Below are positions 7,297 through 14,751 of a stretch of DNA of 34,224 nt, in pieces (position 1 is the first letter of the stretch; every line of letters begins with the position of its first letter). The notes under the pieces were generated by a model. The model saw nothing but the letters and a program-made list of their open reading frames with translations. It made no database searches and was not told the origin of the DNA. The stretch covers positions 1 through 34,224 of the forward strand of contig DIPO01000018.1 of the NCBI GenBank assembly GCA_002427045.1. The letters are read 5' to 3'. Both the position numbers and the translations under genes were made by a program. The stretch comes from Firmicutes bacterium UBA5486 (GTDB lineage: Bacteria; Bacillota; UBA4882; UBA10575).

Positions 7297-8664
7297 ATGG
7301 AGGAGTATAGGATACTTGCTCCTACTGCAATTTTGGGTTATGGTTTTCCCTTATCTTCCTTTGAAGAAGGGATGAAAAGAAAACCACACCTGATTGCGGT
7401 AGATGCCGGTTCAACTGATCCGGGCCCGTATTACCTGGGGGCTGGAGTCTCCTTTACGCAAAGACGGGCGGTTAAAAGGGATTTAGCTGTGATTCTAAAG
7501 GCGGCAGTTTCTACGGGAATACCTGCGATTATCGGTTCAGCCGGTGGTAGTGGTGGCGAACCTCATCTGTTATGGAACCTGGAGATCATAAAAGAGGTGG
7601 CATCCGAAGAAGGATTGAATTTTAAACTGGCCCTGATCAAGGCGGAGATTGACAAAGAATTGGTTTATAAACGATGGAAAGAAGGAAAACTTTTACCTTT
7701 GGAGCCAGCTCCGGATCTGGTAGCAGATGAACTCCACAAAACAATTAGAATTGTAGGTCAAATGGGAGTTGAACCGATTATTGAAGCTCTAAAATCAGGT
7801 GCTCAAGTTATACTAGCCGGGCGGGCCTATGATCCGGCAGTCTTTGCGGCACCGGCGATTGAGGCTGGTTTCCCTGTTGGATTGAGTGTACATTTGGGTA
7901 AGATTTTGGAGTGTGCGGCAATTGCCGCTACCCCCGGCAGTGGCAGTGATTGCCTTTTTGGCTATTTAAAAAACAATTCATTTGAAGTTGAACCATTAAA
8001 TCCTCTCCGGCGGTGTACAACCCTATCAGTTGCGGCTCATACTTTATATGAGAAATCAGATCCCTACCTGCTGCCCGGGCCCGGTGGCTTACTTGATTTA
8101 AAAGATGCCCATTTTGAACAGGTATGCGATAGAATGGTCAGGGTGAGTGGAAGCCAGTTTAAATCTACTTCCCCATATCGGATTAAGTTGGAAGGGGTCA
8201 AGCGAATTGGATACCGGACGATCTCCATTGCAGGGACAAGAGATCCCCTGATGATTAAAGAAATTGATAATGTGATTGATGGTGTAAGGAAGAGAGTAGC
8301 CGATAATTTTCGGGAGGAAAAATTTACTTATTTTTTAGATTTTAAGATTTATGGGAAAAACGGAGTTATGGGTGCTCTTGAGCCTTCCCCAGTGGCAACT
8401 GGACATGAGTTAGGGATAATTATTGAAGCGGTAGCTGCAACCCAGGAATTGGCAGATACGATCTGTGGTTTTGCCCGTGCGACGATGTTGCACTATGGGT
8501 ATAAGGGGCGGGTATCTACAGCCGGAAATTTAGCTTTTCCATATTCACCATCGGATTTTCAGGCGGGGGAAGTCTATGCTTTCAGTCTTTATCATTTAAT
8601 TGAAGTAGAAAGTCCACTTGAACTCTTCCCTCAGGAGATTCTGGAGATCAGAGGAAAGGGGTGA
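7297..8664 (+). CDS. AtuA-like acyclic terpene utilization family protein (DUF1446)
   Basis: A 455-aa member of the DUF1446/AtuA family. Family landmarks are AVDAGSTDPGPYYLG near residue 34, a glycine-rich SAGGSGGEPH (about 79-88), ILAGRAYDPAVFA (about 167-179), LLPGPGGLLDL and the C-terminal FPYSPSDF block. AtuA is named for terpene catabolism in Pseudomonas, but its catalytic role is not settled. DUF1446 genes recur next to methylaspartate mutase genes in anaerobes, and here the gene sits directly after mal behind a strong site (AAGGGGGGGG). A role after mesaconate, or in handling an acyl intermediate, is inference only. It ends 4 bp before the DUF4387 start. Confidence 0.85.
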   Translation: MEEYRILAPTAILGYGFPLSSFEEGMKRKPHLIAVDAGSTDPGPYYLGAGVSFTQRRAVKRDLAVILKAAVSTGIPAIIGSAGGSGGEPHLLWNLEIIKEVASEEGLNFKLALIKAEIDKELVYKRWKEGKLLPLEPAPDLVADELHKTIRIVGQMGVEPIIEALKSGAQVILAGRAYDPAVFAAPAIEAGFPVGLSVHLGKILECAAIAATPGSGSDCLFGYLKNNSFEVEPLNPLRRCTTLSVAAHTLYEKSDPYLLPGPGGLLDLKDAHFEQVCDRMVRVSGSQFKSTSPYRIKLEGVKRIGYRTISIAGTRDPLMIKEIDNVIDGVRKRVADNFREEKFTYFLDFKIYGKNGVMGALEPSPVATGHELGIIIEAVAATQELADTICGFARATMLHYGYKGRVSTAGNLAFPYSPSDFQAGEVYAFSLYHLIEVESPLELFPQEILEIRGKG

Positions 8665-8668
8665 GGAG

Positions 8669-9016
8669 ATGCTGGTTAAGCTAATTAATATCGCCGAGGT
8701 AATACGTAGTAAAAATTCAGGCCCTTATGAACTTACCTTAGATATTATTTTTAGGGACCATCATACGTTTCAAATGGTTTGGGAAAAAGGTGTATTAACA
8801 AGGGAAATAATAGCAAAGCTTTATGGGATAGAGTCATCAGAAGTATTAAAAATAATTTCTTTTCCTCCAGCTAAGGCGATTAAGATTAATTTACGACGAC
8901 CACTTTCCTCGGGAGATTTAGGAGAGACCGATGTTTACGGTGCACAGCAACACGGCCCCCTCTTGAATTTAGAGTTTGTTCTTGAAGGCGATGATTTAAG
9001 GACTGAAGGGGGATGA
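8669..9016 (+). CDS. DUF4387 family protein, probable partner of the AtuA-like protein
   Basis: A 115-aa protein of the DUF4387 family, recognised by LINIAEVIRSKNSGPYELTLDIIF at the start and the ending GETDVYGAQQHGPLL. DUF4387 is almost always encoded beside a DUF1446/AtuA protein, and in other bacteria the two can be joined, which suggests a complex. The ATG at 8669 is chosen because AAAGGGGTGAGG precedes it and it begins 4 bp after the upstream stop. An in-frame ATG at 8618 lies inside the previous gene and would add 17 residues with no family match. No signal peptide or membrane segment is present. The function is unknown. Confidence 0.83.
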   Translation: MLVKLINIAEVIRSKNSGPYELTLDIIFRDHHTFQMVWEKGVLTREIIAKLYGIESSEVLKIISFPPAKAIKINLRRPLSSGDLGETDVYGAQQHGPLLNLEFVLEGDDLRTEGG

Positions 9017-9020
9017 ACAG

Positions 9021-9947
9021 ATGGTAGTCTCTATTACTCATGAGTCTTTAAAATATGTGGTTTATTTTGCTCCCCGCGGCAAAAAACGGTTACTTAATTT
9101 AGGACATCAACTAGGCCAACGGCATTTGAGTCCTTTAGATCGTTTGATTGGCGTGATCGGTGATGCCGGGGCAGGAAAATCACTTTTAATTAAGGGAATG
9201 TTTCCTGGCCTGGAACTTACTAATGATGATTCTGGGATTAATATCCGTCCGCTGCCTTTGCTATTCCATGCTGAGGATGGGGAGTTTTCCGCTCATTCCT
9301 ATCATGTGGATATCAGATTTGAACTAGCTTTTACCCCGGCCTACCGGTTGGCGGAAGCGATCAAGTCCGCTGTTGCACGCGACCGGCGGGTTGTAGTCGA
9401 ACACTTTGAATTAATCTATCCTTTGCTTGGAATGAATGCCGAGTTACTTATTGGAATTGGGGAAGAGGTGATTATTACCCGGCCAAGCATTTTCGGCCCT
9501 CCTCCCGATGCACTTGCAGATATAGTCTTTAGATCTCTTAAATACCGAAGGATGGCTCATACAGCTGAAGATTTAACTAGCCTGGCTTTAGGGGAGATGG
9601 AGTGCCAAGATGTTTTTACCCATAATGATGTAAGACATGGTTTTGTTTTAGAATTTCCAGAAAAACCAAAGTTTAATATTGAGCAATTAGAGAAGCAGGT
9701 TTGCCGGTATATTAAAGAGGGATTGGATGTTAGTTTTTGCGATGAAGAGCATATTATGATTGGTAATAAAAAGATACCCTGTACCGGTCCGCGGATCCAT
9801 CTCAAAAACACCTCAGAAATTGAAGGCTTCCAATTGGTTAAAGAATTTAGGTTGGATCCCATCTCGAACCGTTATTTACTAGTGGGCTTAATTGGAAAGG
9901 ATCAACCAGGGAAACTAGGATTATTAAATAATTTTGGATTTGATTGA
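9021..9947 (+). CDS. P-loop NTPase with alanyl-tRNA synthetase second-additional-domain (SAD)-like tail
   Basis: A 308-aa protein with a Walker A loop GDAGAGKS at residues 47-54, in a kinase-like N-terminal half. The C-terminal region resembles the SAD of AlaRS/ThrRS: IPCTGPRIHLKNTSEIEGF at 252-270 recalls the CGGTHVxNTGEIG zinc motif. Here the Cys254-His260 spacing is two residues longer, and the HxxxH partner is loosened to His201-x4-His206. It ends the glutamate mutase operon, 4 bp after DUF4387, with GAAGGGGG upstream. Similar proteins accompany methylaspartate genes elsewhere, but I know of no assigned function. Because the operon lacks glmL, an ATP-dependent role in reactivating the B12 mutase is a testable idea. 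A nucleoside or small-molecule kinase is an alternative. Confidence 0.75.
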   Translation: MVVSITHESLKYVVYFAPRGKKRLLNLGHQLGQRHLSPLDRLIGVIGDAGAGKSLLIKGMFPGLELTNDDSGINIRPLPLLFHAEDGEFSAHSYHVDIRFELAFTPAYRLAEAIKSAVARDRRVVVEHFELIYPLLGMNAELLIGIGEEVIITRPSIFGPPPDALADIVFRSLKYRRMAHTAEDLTSLALGEMECQDVFTHNDVRHGFVLEFPEKPKFNIEQLEKQVCRYIKEGLDVSFCDEEHIMIGNKKIPCTGPRIHLKNTSEIEGFQLVKEFRLDPISNRYLLVGLIGKDQPGKLGLLNNFGFD

Positions 9948-9967
9948 AACAACTGCTGTTGTTTCAA
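9944..9967 (+). other. Perfect 10-bp hairpin overlapping the operon's last stop codon
   Basis: TTGAAACAAC (9944-9953) and GTTGTTTCAA (9958-9967) pair perfectly around a TGCT loop. The stem includes the stop codon of the P-loop gene. No T-tract follows, so it is not a normal intrinsic terminator. Its right arm contains the -35 hexamer of the secA promoter. Confidence 0.7.
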
Positions 9968-9987
9968 AGCGGAGGCAATGATATAAT
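9959..9987 (+). promoter_or_regulatory. Probable secA promoter
   Basis: TTGTTT (9959-9964), 17 bp, then a consensus TATAAT (9982-9987), about 80 bp before the secA start. The -35 is weak (TTG plus mismatches) and lies in the right arm of the hairpin at 9944-9967. The leader contains AAACCTTT (10001-10008) and its complement AAAGGTTT (10037-10044), which could fold just upstream of the ribosome site. Confidence 0.6.
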
Positions 9988-10066
9988 GTCAAAGATAAGG
10001 AAACCTTTTTTTTAATAAAACGTTATGTTAATCTTGAAAGGTTTGTTGGAAGAGAGGGATTATTAG

Positions 10067-12706
10067 ATGTTGAATTTCCTCCGGAATATTTGGGATACCA
10101 ACCAGAAGGAACTTAATAGAATAGCTCCTTTGGTTGTTAGAATTAATGAATTGGAACCAGAGTTTATAAAACTTACTGATCGTGAGTTACGAGAAAAAAC
10201 AGAAGAATTTAAAACCCGGTTAAAAAACGGGGAGACTTTGGATGATTTGCTGCCTGAAGCTTTTGCGACTGTACGGGAGGCAGCAAAAAGAACACTGGGG
10301 CAGCGACATTATGATGTTCAGCTAATTGGTGGAATTGTTCTACATGAAGGAAAGATTGCGGAGATGAAAACTGGGGAAGGAAAAACCCTGGCTGCGACGC
10401 TTCCCGCTTATCTTAATGCTCTTTCTGGCCGAGGGGTACACATTGTGACGGTCAATGATTACCTGGCAAAACGTGATAGTGAATGGATGGGCAGGATCTA
10501 TCGTTTTCTTGGACTTTCAGTCGGAGTGATTCTTCATAATCTTAATCCTGCTCAGCGCAGAGAAGCCTATAATGCAGATATCACCTATGGTACAAATAAT
10601 GAATTTGGCTTTGATTATCTCCGTGATAATATGGCGATTGCTCAAGAAGAATTGGTTCAAAGGGAAAGAAATTTTGCCATAGTGGATGAAGTTGACAGCA
10701 TATTAATTGATGAGGCCAGGACTCCGTTGATCATTTCCGGGCAGGCGGATATATCAACCGATCTTTATTCCCGTTTTACCAGAGTTGGGAACAGATTAAA
10801 AAAAGAAGAGGATTATACGGTTGATGAGAAGGCTAATTCGGTAGTAGTTACAGAAGAAGGGGTTGCTAAAGCCGAAAGAATACTAGGTGTGGAAAACCTG
10901 TATGCTCCAGAGAATACTAATTTGATTCATCATTTAAACCAGGCCTTAAAAGCTAAGGAATTGATGAAAAGGGATCGGGATTATGTAGTTAAAGATGGCC
11001 GGGTTATTATTGTGGATGAATTTACCGGAAGATTGATGTTTGGCCGTAGGTATAGCGAAGGATTACATCAGGCTATTGAAGCTAAGGAGAATGTGAAGAT
11101 TGAACGGGAAAGCCAGACCTTAGCTACGATTACTTTTCAGAACTATTTCCGTTTATATGATAAACTTTCAGGGATGACAGGGACTGCTGAGACTGAAGAG
11201 ATTGAATTTCGTAAAATTTATGGTTTGGAAGTAATTGTTGTTCCTACTAATCTGCCAATGATTAGAACTGATCATCATGATGTAATTTACAAAACAACTG
11301 AAGCAAAGATTAATGCAATTATTAATGAGATTATAGAGATCCATAAAACTGGCCGCCCGGTTTTGGTCGGTACAATTTCGATTGAAAAGTCAGAATATCT
11401 TTCGAGTATTCTAAAGAAGAAAGGAATTCCCCACCAGGTTTTAAATGCTAAATACCATGAACAAGAGGCTGAAATAATTGCCCAAGCCGGAAGATTAGGA
11501 ACAGTTACGATTGCTACCAATATGGCTGGACGGGGAACCGATATTATTTTGGGAGGTAATACCGAAGCCTTAACCAAAGAAATTCTAAAGCAGAGAAATG
11601 TTGATCCAGAACAGATTTCAGATGAAGAGCTCAAGACAGCAAGAGACGAGGCCAAAGCGGTTACTGAACGTGAACATGAAAAGGTAGTGGCTTTGGGCGG
11701 ACTTCATATTATTGGAACCGAACGGCATGAAAGCCGCAGGATTGATAATCAGTTGAGAGGCCGAGCCGGGCGTCAGGGGGATCCGGGTTCCTCCCGGTTT
11801 TTTGTGGCAATGGATGATGACCTGATGCGTCTATTTGGGGGAGAGATGATAGTTAATTGGATGGAACGTTTAGGTTGGGAAGAAGAGATGCCAATCGAAC
11901 ACCCCCGGATTGCCAAGTCCATTGAGAATGCTCAACGGAGAGTAGAAGCAAGAAACTTTGAGATCCGAAAGCATGTCCTGGAATATGATGATGTTTTAAA
12001 TAAGCAAAGAGAGACTATTTATAGTTTGAGGCAGAAAATATTAATGGGTGAGGATCTGAAGGACCATGTGATTCAGGCTCTCCATTCAGTAATTGATCAC
12101 TTGATACTTTCCTATACAGATGCTAGAATTCCTGAGGAATGGGATTATCAAGGGATCTTAAACAATGTCGAACAGACGTTTTTACCAGCGAACCTATTGG
12201 ATGTTGAGCGTCTGGCAGAGATTGCTGACGGTAATACTGATCAATTGAATGAAAATCTTTTTGCCGAAGCAATGAAGTATTATGAAGAAAAGGAAAAGCA
12301 GATTGGTGCTGAAACCCTCCGCGCTTTTGAGAGATATGTTTTATTAAAAACAATAGATTCGCTATGGATTGATCACTTACAAAATATGGATGACCTACGT
12401 GAAGGGATTGACCTTAGGGCGTATGGACAACAGGAACCATTACTTGTTTATAAGAAAGAATCCTTTGAGATGTTCCAGGACTTACTTTATTTTATTGAGG
12501 AAGAAGTTATCAGGTTTCTCTTTAAGATGGAATTGACGCAGGAGCGCCCCCAACAAGAAAGAAGAGTTAGAAATATAGTGACAAATCGGGGAGAGGATGG
12601 GGAAAGTACTGTGGTCCAAAGGAGAGTAGGACGTAAAGTGGGACGAAATGACCCCTGCCCCTGTGGAAGTGGGAAGAAATACAAAAAATGTTGTGGGGCT
12701 AATTGA
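10067..12706 (+). CDS. secA: Preprotein translocase ATPase subunit SecA
   Basis: Motor ATPase that pushes unfolded preproteins through SecYEG. It is full length at 879 aa. Walker A is KTGEGKT from residue 101. The DEAD-type box IVDEVDSILIDEART, the RGTDI motif in NMAGRGTDIILGG and the QLRGRAGRQGDPGSSRF arginine-finger block are all present. The C-terminus has the zinc-binding SEC-C motif DPCPCGSGKKYKKCC, the SecB- and ribosome-binding tail. The ATG at 10067 follows AGAGAGGGA. It is probably the first gene of a unit with prfB, which begins 145 bp later. Confidence 0.98.
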   Translation: MLNFLRNIWDTNQKELNRIAPLVVRINELEPEFIKLTDRELREKTEEFKTRLKNGETLDDLLPEAFATVREAAKRTLGQRHYDVQLIGGIVLHEGKIAEMKTGEGKTLAATLPAYLNALSGRGVHIVTVNDYLAKRDSEWMGRIYRFLGLSVGVILHNLNPAQRREAYNADITYGTNNEFGFDYLRDNMAIAQEELVQRERNFAIVDEVDSILIDEARTPLIISGQADISTDLYSRFTRVGNRLKKEEDYTVDEKANSVVVTEEGVAKAERILGVENLYAPENTNLIHHLNQALKAKELMKRDRDYVVKDGRVIIVDEFTGRLMFGRRYSEGLHQAIEAKENVKIERESQTLATITFQNYFRLYDKLSGMTGTAETEEIEFRKIYGLEVIVVPTNLPMIRTDHHDVIYKTTEAKINAIINEIIEIHKTGRPVLVGTISIEKSEYLSSILKKKGIPHQVLNAKYHEQEAEIIAQAGRLGTVTIATNMAGRGTDIILGGNTEALTKEILKQRNVDPEQISDEELKTARDEAKAVTEREHEKVVALGGLHIIGTERHESRRIDNQLRGRAGRQGDPGSSRFFVAMDDDLMRLFGGEMIVNWMERLGWEEEMPIEHPRIAKSIENAQRRVEARNFEIRKHVLEYDDVLNKQRETIYSLRQKILMGEDLKDHVIQALHSVIDHLILSYTDARIPEEWDYQGILNNVEQTFLPANLLDVERLAEIADGNTDQLNENLFAEAMKYYEEKEKQIGAETLRAFERYVLLKTIDSLWIDHLQNMDDLREGIDLRAYGQQEPLLVYKKESFEMFQDLLYFIEEEVIRFLFKMELTQERPQQERRVRNIVTNRGEDGESTVVQRRVGRKVGRNDPCPCGSGKKYKKCCGAN

Positions 12707-12851
12707 TAATTTGAACCCTTTATGTTAAGTCAGGATAATTTTAGATTTTCACAAACTGGATACTCAAATAGCCTGGCTAAAGCAGGAGGGTATGAAATGT
12801 GAGTAAATTAAGTCCCTTTTATATTGATTCAATGATGAGGAGATGGTAAGA

Positions 12852-13962
12852 ATGATTGAACCAGCAGAAATAAGGAATCAGATCAGTGATTTCTTATTAA
12901 GAGTAGAAAAAATGAGTGAATTTCTTTGACCTTGATCATAAGAATAAAAGAGTGAAAGAATTAGAAGTAGAAGCTGCCGAACCGGATTTTTGGTCAGATC
13001 AAGAGCGTGCCCAGAAAGTATTACAGGAGTTAAACTATTTTCGGGAGGAAATTAATACTATTAATGAGTGGCGAAATAACCTTGAAGAACTTCGTGATCT
13101 TTTTGAATTGGCTTTAGCTGAGAAAGATGAGGAAGTTCTCTCTGAAATAGAGATTGATCTGGAACGATTATCTTCCGAACTTGCTCATATGGAGCTCCGT
13201 ACTTTATTAAAAGGCGAGTTTGATCGGAGTAATGCTTATCTTACAATTCATTCGGGAGCTGGGGGTACAGAATCCCAGGATTGGGCCAGTATGTTGCTGA
13301 GAATGTATACCAGATGGGCTGAGAGAAGTGGTTTTAAAGTAGATTTGATTGATCTTCTCCCCGGAGATGAAGCAGGGGTTAAAAGTGTAACCCTTTTTAT
13401 CCAAGGTGAGAATGTTTTTGGTAATCTCCGCGGAGAAAAAGGCGTTCACCGCTTGGTTAGAATTTCACCTTTTGATGCTTCTGGAAGGAGGCATACTTCT
13501 TTTTCCTCTGTTGATGTCATGCCTGAATTCAATGATGAGATAGAAGTTGAAATTAAACCTGATGATATTAAAATGGATACTTTCCGTTCTGGAGGGGCCG
13601 GTGGCCAGCATGTAAATAAGACCGATTCTGCTGTCCGCCTAACCCATATTCCTACTGGTATAGTGGCTTCCTGTCAAAACGAACGTTCTCAGTTCCAGAA
13701 TAAAGATATGGCAATGAAACTTCTTAAAGCTAAATTGGCAGAGTTATATCGGAAAGAGCAACAGGAGAAGATTGACCAGATTAAAGGGGAGCAAAGGGAG
13801 ATTGCCTGGGGTAGTCAAATTCGTTCTTATATTTTTTGCCCTTATACTTTAGTCAAAGACCATCGGACTGAAGCAGAGACTGGAAATCTTCAGGCAGTGA
13901 TGGATGGGGATATTGACATGTTTATTGAAGATTTCCTACGTTCAAAATATAATGTGGGATGA
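12852..13962 (+). CDS. prfB: Peptide chain release factor 2 (RF2), expressed by programmed +1 frameshift
   Basis: RF2 recognises UAA and UGA. The gene is in two frames: codons 1-25 run from the ATG at 12852 (GAGGAG site upstream) to an in-frame TGA at 12927-12929. Translation then slips +1 at CTT-T and resumes with GAC at 12928, giving 369 aa. Read this way, SPF (stop-codon recognition) falls at residues 205-207 and GGQ (peptide release) at 250-252, exactly the E. coli RF2 positions, which supports both the start and the slip. The protein autoregulates: low RF2 slows termination at UGA and favours slippage. The coding region should be annotated as 12852-12926 joined to 12928-13962. Confidence 0.96.
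12921..12930 (+). promoter_or_regulatory. Programmed +1 ribosomal frameshift site in prfB
   Basis: The slippery sequence is TTT CTT TGA C, with the conserved CTT codon, the UGA stop and a following C, which is a weak termination context. In E. coli a Shine-Dalgarno-like AGGGGG sits 3 nt before CTT. Here the equivalent stretch is ATGAGTGAATTT, which offers at best GAGTGA, so the stimulatory element is weak or absent. Confidence 0.93.
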
Positions 13963-14034
13963 GAGATTTAAGTAATTGCATAATTGGGGTTGATATGCTC
14001 GGAGGGTTCATTCTTAAATAAAGGGGTTGTCAGT

Positions 14035-14748
14035 TTGAACAAGCGTATATGTGCGATCAGCCTCTTGCTTTTTATCACTGGTTTTTTCTCTGGTGGTTCT
14101 TTTCTAACAAGGATGGTGGAGAAGAAGATAATGAATTCTATAAAACAGCAGGCTCGGGTGGCGGAAGAGATCGAGATTGAGCTTGCTCCGATCAGGCTAC
14201 GTGATCTGCTAAAAGGTAGGGTTCGTGATCTTTCTTTTTCCGCTGTCAGGATTGGATTTCCAGAGGGGCCTGTTTTTGAAGATTTTAATTTAAAAAGTGA
14301 AAAGATCTGTGTTGAACCCGGAACTCTTTTATTAAAGGGTAAAGTAGAGATTCAGGAACTGGCCCAAACCTTTTTATCGTTTAAAATTCCGGAAAGTGAG
14401 CTTACTTTAATGATGAGGCGAGATCTTCCGGATTTGGAACCTACTGTTTTTTTAGAAGAAGGAGAAGTGGAACTGGAGGGTTCACTTAATCTTCTTGGCC
14501 AAGGGAGATTACCATTTAAAGCTACTGCTACTGTGGAGAAAGCCTCAGATCAAAGTCTCCGTCTTTCTCCTAGTGGGTTAAAAGTCGGCGGTATTCCATT
14601 GTTTGCTGGCATCTTTGAACAATATTCCCAGAGATTGGCCTGGGAGTTTCCTTTAGAATTACCCTGGCCGGTAAGATTGACTAATTTTAAGATTGAACCC
14701 GGTTATATTCGAGTGGAATGGCAGGATGAGCAGGAGAGGGAGGGTTAA
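14035..14748 (+). CDS. DUF2993 (LmeA-like) membrane-anchored lipid-binding-like protein
   Basis: A 237-aa protein with a short N-terminal basic plus hydrophobic segment (NKRICAISLLLFITGFFSGG), so it is secreted or membrane-anchored. The body is beta-rich and fits the DUF2993 pattern: EIELAPIRLRDLLKGRVRDL, then FEDFNLKSEKICVEPG, and an ending with SGLKVGGIPLFAG. DUF2993 proteins such as actinobacterial LmeA bind phospholipids or affect envelope glycolipids. The TTG start at 14035 is chosen because AAGGGG lies 8 bp upstream and the signal segment then begins at once; an in-frame TTG at 13984 has no such site. The stop is 3 bp before lpxB, so the two are probably co-translated, which hints at an envelope lipid role. 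Confidence 0.72.
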   Translation: MNKRICAISLLLFITGFFSGGSFLTRMVEKKIMNSIKQQARVAEEIEIELAPIRLRDLLKGRVRDLSFSAVRIGFPEGPVFEDFNLKSEKICVEPGTLLLKGKVEIQELAQTFLSFKIPESELTLMMRRDLPDLEPTVFLEEGEVELEGSLNLLGQGRLPFKATATVEKASDQSLRLSPSGLKVGGIPLFAGIFEQYSQRLAWEFPLELPWPVRLTNFKIEPGYIRVEWQDEQEREG

Positions 14749-14751
14749 CAG

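Noticed and set aside
12780..12805. Small ORF after GGAGGG between secA and prfB
   Set aside because: It is only four codons long with no supporting signal.
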